From Streptomyces sp. PsTaAH-137 (GTDB lineage: Bacteria > Actinomycetota > Actinomycetes > Streptomycetales > Streptomycetaceae): DNA of 64,000 bases. The stretch's first letter is position 1. The number at the start of each line of letters is the position of its first letter. Where the stretch lies: contig NZ_QLLY01000010.1 in assembly GCF_003259365.1 (NCBI RefSeq), positions 1 through 64,000 on the forward strand, read 5' to 3'. The notes beneath the pieces are model-generated. The model did no database searches and was not told where the DNA came from. It saw only the letters and a list, made by a program, of their open reading frames with translations. The position numbers and the translations under genes were made by a program. Below are positions 58,099 to 64,000 of this stretch, one piece after another.

Positions 58099-59250
58099 AT
58101 GGTGAGCAGCATCAAGGACGCGACGGCCATCGCCGGAATAGGACAGACGGCGTTCGCCAAACAACTCCCCGAATCCGAGAAGACATTGGCGTGCCGCGCG
58201 ATCCTGGCCGCCCTGGACGACGCGGGCCTCGCCGCGTCCGAGGTGGACGCCTTCGCCTCGTACACGATGGAGGAGACCGACGAGGTCGAGGTGGCCAAGG
58301 CCGTCGGCGCCGGCGATGTCACGTTCTTCTCCAAGGTCGGTTACGGCGGCGGCGGTTCGTGCGCGACGCTCGCCCATCTCGCCGCCGCGATCGCCACCGG
58401 CCAGGCGAGCGTGGGCGTCGCCTGGCGCTCCCGCAAGCGCGGCAGCGGCCCGCGCCCGTGGAAGAACACCGCCGTCCAACTCCCCACGCCCGCACAGTGG
58501 ACGCGGCCGTTCGGACTGCTCCGGCCCGCCGACGAGATCGGCATGCTGGCCCGCCGCTACATGCACGAGTACGGCGCCACCCGCGACCACCTCTTCAACG
58601 TCGCCCTCGCCTGCCGCAACCGGGCCAACCAGAACCCGGCCGCCATGATGTACGAGCGCCCGCTCACCCGGGACATGTACATGAACGCCCGCTGGATCAG
58701 CGAGCCGCTCTGCCTCTTCGACAACTGCCTGGAGACGGACGGCGCGCTGGCCTGCGTCATCGTCTCCGCCGAGCGCGCGCGGGACCTGCGGCACAAGCCC
58801 GTCTACATCCACGCGGCCGCGCAGGGGCTGCCCGCCCAGCACCACGGCATGGTCAATTACTGGAACGACGACCCGCTGACCGGGCCCGCCTGGACGGCCG
58901 CGCGCCACCTGTGGAAGAACTCCGACCTCACCCCGCACGACGTGGACGTCGCCCAGATCTACGACGCGTTCACGCCGCTGATTCCGCTGTCCCTGGAGGG
59001 GTACGGGTTCTGCGGTCGCGGCGAGGGCGGCGCCTTCACCGAGGGCGGCGCCCTGGAGATCGGCGGCCGCCTCCCCGTCAACACGGGCGGCGGCGGCCTC
59101 TCGGAGGCGTACGTCCACGGCTTCAACCTGATCAACGAGGGCGTGAAGCAGCTCCGGGGGGTGAGCACGGCCCAGGTACCGGACGCCGCCACCTGCCTGG
59201 TCACCGCGGGCGAGGGGGTGCCCACCTCAGCGGTGCTGCTGCGGAACTAG
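58099..59250 (+). CDS. Ltp2-like thiolase / lipid-transfer protein
   Basis: 383 residues. Thiolase fold of the SCP-x/Ltp branch: AIAGIGQTAFAK, GGGGSCATLAHLAAAIATGQ with Cys near residue 88, YDAFTPLIPLSLEGYGFC, and HGFNLINEG in place of the GHP motif. Ltp2-type proteins act as retro-aldolases on 17-hydroxy or 3-hydroxy acyl-CoA compounds together with a DUF35 partner, and such a partner is encoded next. ATG preceded by GGGGGTGCC. Confidence 0.88.
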   Translation: MVSSIKDATAIAGIGQTAFAKQLPESEKTLACRAILAALDDAGLAASEVDAFASYTMEETDEVEVAKAVGAGDVTFFSKVGYGGGGSCATLAHLAAAIATGQASVGVAWRSRKRGSGPRPWKNTAVQLPTPAQWTRPFGLLRPADEIGMLARRYMHEYGATRDHLFNVALACRNRANQNPAAMMYERPLTRDMYMNARWISEPLCLFDNCLETDGALACVIVSAERARDLRHKPVYIHAAAQGLPAQHHGMVNYWNDDPLTGPAWTAARHLWKNSDLTPHDVDVAQIYDAFTPLIPLSLEGYGFCGRGEGGAFTEGGALEIGGRLPVNTGGGGLSEAYVHGFNLINEGVKQLRGVSTAQVPDAATCLVTAGEGVPTSAVLLRN

Positions 59251-59291
59251 CCCGGACGCGCACCCGGCGCTGGGGGGCCGCCTTGCCCACC

Positions 59292-59381
59292 CTGCCGCCC
59301 TTGGCGGCAGATTGCCCAAGACGGCGGGGCGCGGGGCTGTATCGATATGCGGCTCCGCCGCGTGAGCGCGAGCAACCACCC
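59292..59381. repeat. Related palindromic element E
   Basis: In the 160-base gap between the thiolase and DUF35 genes are CTGCCGCC-ctt-GGCGGCAG, then GGGGCGCGGGG followed by CTGTATCGATATGC and GCGGC-TCC-GCCGC (59349-59361). The last is the exact inverse of a module in cluster C, and GGGGCGCGGGG is the outer half of the 21-bp arm, so this is a diverged member of the same system. Confidence 0.6.
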
Positions 59382-59410
59382 ACAACCTGCACCGGCGAAG
59401 GAGCCGCACC

Positions 59411-59863
59411 ATGGCAGACGCGAAGCCCCACCTGCTCACCCCGCTCACGGACGACGACGGCGCCCCCTTCTGGGACTACGCCGCCCGAGGCGAACTGCGC
59501 ATACAGGCCTGCGCCGACCCCGAATGCAAGGAACTGCGCTTCCCGCCCCGCCCCTGCTGCCCCCACTGCCAGTCCTTCGACGCCGAGTGGCGGAAGATGA
59601 GCGGCAGGGGCCGCATCTGGTCGTACGTGATCCCGCACCCCCCGCTCCTCCCGGCCTACGCCGAACTGGCCCCCTACAACGCGATCATCGTCGAACTCGC
59701 GGAAGCCCCCCGCATCCGCCTGGTCGGCAACCTCGTCACGTCGCCCGACGCCCCTCTGAACTCGGTCCCCCAGGACCGGCTGCGGATCGGCGCCAAGGTC
59801 CAGGCCGTGTTCACGGAGATCGACGGCGTGCACGTCCCCCGCTGGGTCCTGGAGCGGCCATGA
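59411..59863 (+). CDS. Zn-ribbon/OB-fold protein (DUF35), thiolase partner
   Basis: 150 residues. The N-terminal rubredoxin-like zinc ribbon uses cysteines in CADPECKE and PRPCCPHC (Cys34, 39, 49/50 and 53). The C-terminal OB fold is GRGRIWSYVIPHPPLLPAYAELAPY and IGAKVQAVFTEIDG. Such proteins form complexes with SCP-x/Ltp thiolases. AAGGAG precedes the ATG. Its stop overlaps the hydratase start (ATGA). Confidence 0.92.
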   Translation: MADAKPHLLTPLTDDDGAPFWDYAARGELRIQACADPECKELRFPPRPCCPHCQSFDAEWRKMSGRGRIWSYVIPHPPLLPAYAELAPYNAIIVELAEAPRIRLVGNLVTSPDAPLNSVPQDRLRIGAKVQAVFTEIDGVHVPRWVLERP

Positions 59864-60633
59864 CGCTCGACGTGACCCGCGACGAGGAGACCGGGGTGGC
59901 CGTGGTCACCCTGAACCGCCCGCACCGCCACAATGCCCTCGACCGGGCGACGATCACCGAACTCGGCGCCGTCTGGCGGGAGTTCCGGCACGACGACACC
60001 GTCCGGGCCGTCGTGCTCACCGGCGCCGGCGACCGCGCCTTCTGTACGGGCATCGACCGCGACCTGACCGTCCCGCAGCCCTCGTCCCCGTACTCCATGG
60101 ACGATCCGCTGCTCACCGTCGGCCCGAAGGCCAACGACCTGTGGAAGCCGGTGATCGCGGCGGTGAACGGGATGGCGTGCGGCGGCGCGTTCTACCTGCT
60201 GGGCGAGGCGGAGTTCGCCGTCGCCGACGAGACGGCGACGTTCTTCGACCCGCACACGACGTACGGCATGGTCAGCGCCTACGAGTCGGTGTACCTGGCA
60301 CAGCGCATGCCGCCGGGCGAGGTGGCGCGGCTCGCGCTGCTCGGCTCGGCGGAGCGGATGTCGGCCCGGCGGGCGTACGAGACCGGCCTGGTCAGCGAAG
60401 TCACCGCGCCCGGCGGGGCGTTGGCGGCGGCCGTGCGCTGCGCGGAGACCGTCGCCGCGCACCCCACCGAGGCGGTGCAGGGCACCGTGCGGGCGGTGTG
60501 GGCGGCGACGGAGGCGGCCCGCGACCGCGCCTTCGCACAGGCCCCGCACCTGATCGCGCTCGGCAATCTGCCGCCGGACCGTCAGGCGGAGCTGTTCAAC
60601 TCCCGTGCGCAGGGCGGCCATACGACGCGTTAG
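59860..60633 (+). CDS. Enoyl-CoA hydratase/isomerase family protein
   Basis: 257 residues. Crotonase fold: VVTLNRPHRHNALDRATI, oxyanion loop AGDRAFCTGIDRDL, and AAVNGMACGGAFYLLGEAEFAVADETATFFDPHTTYGMV with the second oxyanion Gly and catalytic region. Four-base overlap with the DUF35 gene. Together with the ligase, thiolase and DUF35 protein it forms an acyl-CoA degradation set. Confidence 0.92.
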   Translation: MTLDVTRDEETGVAVVTLNRPHRHNALDRATITELGAVWREFRHDDTVRAVVLTGAGDRAFCTGIDRDLTVPQPSSPYSMDDPLLTVGPKANDLWKPVIAAVNGMACGGAFYLLGEAEFAVADETATFFDPHTTYGMVSAYESVYLAQRMPPGEVARLALLGSAERMSARRAYETGLVSEVTAPGGALAAAVRCAETVAAHPTEAVQGTVRAVWAATEAARDRAFAQAPHLIALGNLPPDRQAELFNSRAQGGHTTR

Positions 60634-61190
60634 GTGTGCAGCAGCGCCTCGGGGTCGACCTCGCAGTGGTCCACCACGGCGTCCGGGCGGTCGCCGCCGA
60701 CCGGCACCTTCGTGGTGACCTTTCCGTTCGCCGGGACCTTGACCTCGTGGAAGAGCGCGTTGACCGTGCCGCCGGAGGAGTCGACGAAGGCGACGTGGAC
60801 ATCGAAGCGCACGGCCTTGCCGTTGGGGTTGGTGACCTCGACGGTGGCGTACCGCGCCGTGGCGGTGGCGCAGGTGATCAGGCGCGCGGTGCCTTCCCGC
60901 ACGGAGATTCCGCTGCCCGTCGGCGACGGCGTGGAGCGGTGGCGCGGCCGCCACGTGGAGCCGCCGCTGCCGTAGGAATCGTCGTCATCGTCGTCGTAGT
61001 GCGAGGATCCGGACGTTCCGCCCGATGTGCTGCTCGACGAACTGTCGTGGTCCTGCGACGAGCTGCTGCACCCGCCCCCGCCGCTGCTACTGCTGTGGTG
61101 GCGGCCGTGTCCCCTGGAGAATCCCGTCAGGGCGAGCACCACCACCGCCGCGACGGCCGTCAACCTCAGAATCCTGCGTCCCCGTATCAT
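60630..61190 (-). CDS. Secreted Ser/Asp/Gly-rich protein
   Basis: 186 residues from ATG (MIRGRRILRLTAVAAVVVLALTGFSRGHG); an ATG five codons upstream is possible. A signal peptide is followed by an odd low-complexity segment: SSSSGGGGCSSSS, a poly-Ser run and DDDDDD. The C-terminal 85 residues are beta-rich (ITCATATARYATVEVTNPNGKAVRFDVHVAFVDSSGG, VGGDRPDAVVDHCEVD) with two cysteines, like a FxLYD or DUF-type immunoglobulin domain. It is directly downstream of afsK on the same strand and converges with the hydratase gene. Confidence 0.75.
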   Translation of the reverse strand: MIRGRRILRLTAVAAVVVLALTGFSRGHGRHHSSSSGGGGCSSSSQDHDSSSSSTSGGTSGSSHYDDDDDDSYGSGGSTWRPRHRSTPSPTGSGISVREGTARLITCATATARYATVEVTNPNGKAVRFDVHVAFVDSSGGTVNALFHEVKVPANGKVTTKVPVGGDRPDAVVDHCEVDPEALLHT

Positions 61191-61249
61191 CACGCCGGGC
61201 ACCATACCCGGCACGGCACGCGGGGACGCCCCCGGTGACCGGCTCGTTG

Positions 61250-63622
61250 CTAACGGCTGGTCCCGGTCCCCTTCTCCGCGTCCAGCGCGTACACGCAGCG
61301 GTCCTTGCTGCACGCGTAGACGACGCCGTCGGTGACGACGGGCGTTCCGGTGATCTCGCCGCCGGTCGCCAGCTTCCAGCGCAGCCGGCCGTCGTCCGCC
61401 TTCAGCGTGTAGAGCAGGTGGTCCGTCGAGCCGAAGTGGATCCGGCCGTCGGCGACGACCGGGGAGCCGACGATGTCCCCGCCGGCCTGGAACCGCCACT
61501 TCGGGGTGCCGGTCACGGCGTCCAGCGTGTAGAGCCCCTGCCCGCTGCCCACGTGGACGTGGCCGCGCGCGACGAGGACCGGGTCCACGGCCGAGGGCCG
61601 GGCCTCGGTCGCGATGCGCCAGCGGTCGCGGCCGTCGGCGGCGTCGAGCGCGTACACCGTGCCGTGGTGGTCGACGAGGTAGACCCCGCCTCCGGTGACG
61701 GCGGGCCCGGGCACGAACGCGGGCGGGCTCAGGAAGACGGCCGGTGCCTCGAAGTGCCAGCGGACCTGCCCGGTGGCGACCTCGATGGCGAGGACCCGGG
61801 TGCCGGCGGCGACGTACACGTATCCGTCGTCGGCGGGGGTCAGCCGGACCGGCACTCCGCCGCAGGAGGCGGCGTCGCCGACCGGGTACGACCAGCGTTC
61901 CTCGCCGGAGCGGGCCTCCAGGGCGCGCAGCCGCGCGTCCTGCCACACGTAGACGGTGTTCTCGTGGACGACGGGGCCCGCCTCGGGCGTCTCGAAGTCG
62001 GTCTGGCAGCCGGTCAGCTCCCACAGCGGGTCGCCGCTGACGGCCTCGCGGGCCTGGGCGCCGCCGCCGCGGGTGCCGGTGACGACGGTGCCGTGGCCGG
62101 CCTGGACGGAGTAGACCCAGGCGTCGGTCTGGAGCCGCCACAGGTCGGAGCCCTCGCGGGCGTCGAGGGCCCACAGGGTCGGGCCGTCGGAGGCGTGGAT
62201 GATGCCGTCGGCGACGGTCAGCGACCAGGCGACGTCGCGGGTCTTGAAGCGGCGCCGTCCGGTGGCCGTGTCGAGGGCGTGCACCTCGAAGGAGGTGACG
62301 TAGACGAGGTCGCCGGCGACCTTGGGGGTGCCCCACACGTCGTTCGACATGCGGAACCGCCACGGGCGCCAGCCGGCCGGGCCCTCCGCGGGGGCGGGGG
62401 TGGGCGCGGGCACCACCGGATCGGGCGAACCGTTCACGGACGGCTTCCCGCGGGACCAGGACGCGGCGAGCCCGGACTCGGCGGGCGGCGCCTGCACGGC
62501 GGCGGCGCGGGCGTCGGCGACCCGGGGGCCGGGGCCGATCGGCACCTGCGCCCCGGCGAGGTGGACCGGCCCGTCGGCGGCGCGGCCGGGCCCGGCGGGG
62601 GCGGCGACCGGCGACGCGACGGGCGAGCCGCGCCAGCCGTCTGTGGAGACGGGTGACGGGGGCGGCTGCGGCGGCATCGCGGGCATCGGGCCCGGGCCGC
62701 GGGACGCCTGCGGGCGCACCACGGTGCGGCTGCCGCGCCGGGACTCGATCATCGCGACGGACCGCTCGGGCAGCCACGCGGACGCGGTGCCGCTGTCGTC
62801 GCTGCCGGAGCCGAAGAGGTGCGGGGCGAGCTGCGCCTGGAGGTCGGCCGGGGACGGGCGCAGGCCCGCCTCCATCTTCATGCAGGACTCGATCAGCGGA
62901 CGCAGCTCGTCGGGGAGGCCCTCGATGTCGGGGCCCTCGCGCAGCAGCATGAAGACGGTCTCCACCGGGTTCGCCCCGTGGAACGGCGCGTGGCCGGTCG
63001 CGGCGAAGACGAGAGTGGAGCCGAGCGAGAACACGTCGCTCGCGCCGGTGACGCTGCGGGAGTCCTTCGCCTGCTCGGGCGACATGTAGGCGGGCGTGCC
63101 CACCGCCACGTTCGTCATCGTGAGGCGGGTGTTGGAGACGCCGGACGCGATGCCGAAGTCGATCACGCGCGGGCCGTCCTCGACGACGAGGACGTTCGAC
63201 GGCTTGAGGTCGCGGTGGACCAGGCCCGCGCCGTGGATGGACTGCAACGCCTCGGCGACACCGGCCGCCAGCCAGCGCACCGCCTGGGCGGGCAGCGGCC
63301 CGCAGTCGTTCACCATCTCTTCGAGGGAGGGCGCGGGCACGTACGCGGTGGCGAGCCACGGCACGGCCGCGCGGGGATCGGCGTCGACGACGGCCGCCGT
63401 GTAGAAGCCGGACACCGCCCGGGCCGCCTCGACCTCGCGCGTGAACCGGACCCGGAACAGCTGGTCCTCGGCGAGCTCCGTGCGCACCGTCTTGATCGCC
63501 ACGCGCCGGCCCGAGGCCGAGCGTGCCAGATAGACCAGACCCATGCCGCCCGCGCCGAGCCGTCCCAGGACCTCGAACGGACCGATCCGCCTCGGATCGT
63601 GCTGCGTCAGCTGATCCACCAC
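61250..63622 (-). CDS. afsK: Serine/threonine protein kinase AfsK
   Basis: 790 residues from GTG. The kinase domain (1-270) has the Gly loop GAGGMG (23-28), Lys44, HRDLKPSN (Asp138), DFG (155-157) and SPEQA. Thr168 lies in the activation loop exactly where the known AfsK autophosphorylation site is. A Pro/Ala-rich linker (about 280-400) leads to a C-terminal PQQ-like beta propeller with repeats such as VHALDTATGRRRF, YVWQDARLRALEARSGEERW and VYALDAADGRDRWRI. AfsK phosphorylates AfsR to raise antibiotic production and also DivIVA at hyphal tips. afsR and afsS are not in the window. Confidence 0.95.
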   Translation of the reverse strand: MVDQLTQHDPRRIGPFEVLGRLGAGGMGLVYLARSASGRRVAIKTVRTELAEDQLFRVRFTREVEAARAVSGFYTAAVVDADPRAAVPWLATAYVPAPSLEEMVNDCGPLPAQAVRWLAAGVAEALQSIHGAGLVHRDLKPSNVLVVEDGPRVIDFGIASGVSNTRLTMTNVAVGTPAYMSPEQAKDSRSVTGASDVFSLGSTLVFAATGHAPFHGANPVETVFMLLREGPDIEGLPDELRPLIESCMKMEAGLRPSPADLQAQLAPHLFGSGSDDSGTASAWLPERSVAMIESRRGSRTVVRPQASRGPGPMPAMPPQPPPSPVSTDGWRGSPVASPVAAPAGPGRAADGPVHLAGAQVPIGPGPRVADARAAAVQAPPAESGLAASWSRGKPSVNGSPDPVVPAPTPAPAEGPAGWRPWRFRMSNDVWGTPKVAGDLVYVTSFEVHALDTATGRRRFKTRDVAWSLTVADGIIHASDGPTLWALDAREGSDLWRLQTDAWVYSVQAGHGTVVTGTRGGGAQAREAVSGDPLWELTGCQTDFETPEAGPVVHENTVYVWQDARLRALEARSGEERWSYPVGDAASCGGVPVRLTPADDGYVYVAAGTRVLAIEVATGQVRWHFEAPAVFLSPPAFVPGPAVTGGGVYLVDHHGTVYALDAADGRDRWRIATEARPSAVDPVLVARGHVHVGSGQGLYTLDAVTGTPKWRFQAGGDIVGSPVVADGRIHFGSTDHLLYTLKADDGRLRWKLATGGEITGTPVVTDGVVYACSKDRCVYALDAEKGTGTSR

Positions 63623-63762
63623 TCGCCTGCCACCTCCCCGTACGGGGCCACCGCACTCACGGCCCCCGACAGCGTCTCACCACCGAAGCGCTACGGCGGC
63701 ACGCACCCCGATTCTTCCTGTCCGGGGCCCCGGTTGCGAACCCGGGGGCACATCGGGGTGTC

Positions 63763-64000
63763 TCACACCTCCCGCAGGGCGAAGAGGGCGCCCTGGTCGT
63801 CGGCGAGCACGGTCACCCTGCCGGACCCGGTCGGGTGCGCCGGAACCCGTATCTCGCCGCCGAGCCGGAGGGCGTCCGCGGTGGTGGCCTCCAGCTCCGC
63901 GGTGCCGAAGTGCACGAGAAAACGCCCGGTCAGCGGCGTGCCGGGGGAGGCGCGGCGGCCGGCGACCGCGGTGGTCGGGGACGGGACGGTCCCGGCGGGC
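63763..64000 (-). CDS. Partial VOC/glyoxalase-like protein (5' part outside the window)
   Basis: The C-terminal 78 residues of a minus-strand gene are visible, ending with TGA. FLVHFGTAELEATTADALRLGGEIRVPAHPTGSGRVTVLADDQGALFAL is the typical end of a vicinal oxygen chelate protein with its last metal-side strand. No start codon is present before the window edge. It lies upstream of afsK on the same strand. Confidence 0.8.
   Translation of the reverse strand, partial: PAGTVPSPTTAVAGRRASPGTPLTGRFLVHFGTAELEATTADALRLGGEIRVPAHPTGSGRVTVLADDQGALFALREV

Noticed and set aside
60630..63656. Minus-strand frame of about 1000 codons reading out of frame through afsK
   Set aside because: It contains the real 186-residue secreted protein only at its end; the rest is the wrong frame of afsK.
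1..64000. tRNA, rRNA or known riboswitch genes
   Set aside because: Reading both strands I saw no cloverleaf with a TTCGA-type T-loop and no recognised riboswitch core; a covariance-model scan would be decisive.

Overview
The window is a gene-dense, very GC-rich stretch of an actinobacterial chromosome, almost certainly Streptomyces. Codons end in G or C nearly throughout, GTG starts are frequent, many genes overlap by four bases (GTGA or ATGA), and the set includes AfsK, the futalosine menaquinone pathway, DUF4229, DUF3558 and DUF2637 proteins and a class I lysyl-tRNA synthetase. From memory, the order (mqn genes, ccs/res genes, hemL, afsK) resembles the core region around SCO4420-SCO4500 of S. 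coelicolor; an alignment would be needed to confirm this. I see no rRNA, tRNA, CRISPR array, insertion sequence or prophage.

Layout. 1-4.9 kb: a partial unknown gene, then a divergent thiolase / FabG4-type reductase / MaoC hydratase set with a TetR regulator. 5-7.7 kb: a DAACS transporter preceded by a tiny Cys-rich leader peptide, a DUF4229 protein and a GNAT acetyltransferase. 7.9-14.9 kb: menaquinone (futalosine) genes mqnE, ubiX/mqnM, mqnP and ubiD/mqnL, interleaved with an Lrp regulator, a rhomboid protease and a coiled-coil membrane protein. 15-22.5 kb: cytosine uptake and deamination genes with two NCS1 permeases, a quinone oxidoreductase, TetR and PucR regulators and a 2OG-Fe(II) oxygenase. 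22.5-30.3 kb: cytochrome c maturation genes (resA, ccdA, resB, ccsB), a Tat-exported polysaccharide deacetylase, a histidine phosphatase and hemL. 30.5-40.4 kb: unknown and DinB-like proteins, an F420 oxidoreductase, an MprAB-like two-component pair, two overlapping glycosyltransferases, a two-component flavin monooxygenase (CE1758/CE1759 type) and an AraC regulator. 40.7-49 kb: an SDR with a coupled 57-residue membrane protein, YnfA, HxlR with a divergent oxidoreductase, RtcB RNA ligase, two DUF3558-type lipoproteins and a DUF2637 membrane protein. 49-64 kb: lysS, a truncated PA14-like secreted protein, argS, a membrane-bound XRE regulator with a divergent DUF4232 lipoprotein, a P-loop kinase, an acyl-CoA ligase / Ltp2-like thiolase / DUF35 / enoyl-CoA hydratase set, a small secreted Ser/Asp-rich protein, afsK and a partial VOC protein.

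The most striking non-coding structure is a dispersed palindromic element. A 21-bp arm occurs 14 times, by my reading all exact, in four intergenic clusters (3.1, 7.7, 40.5 and 51.5 kb). The arms face each other around a variable number of small hairpin modules, many with a GGA, GAA or TTC triloop, so each cluster can fold into a multi-branched structure. A related element lies near 59.3 kb. The next most interesting item is the 33-residue leader peptide ahead of the DAACS transporter, which suggests cysteine- or sulfur-responsive attenuation. Function calls come from reading translations and motifs; no database search was run.
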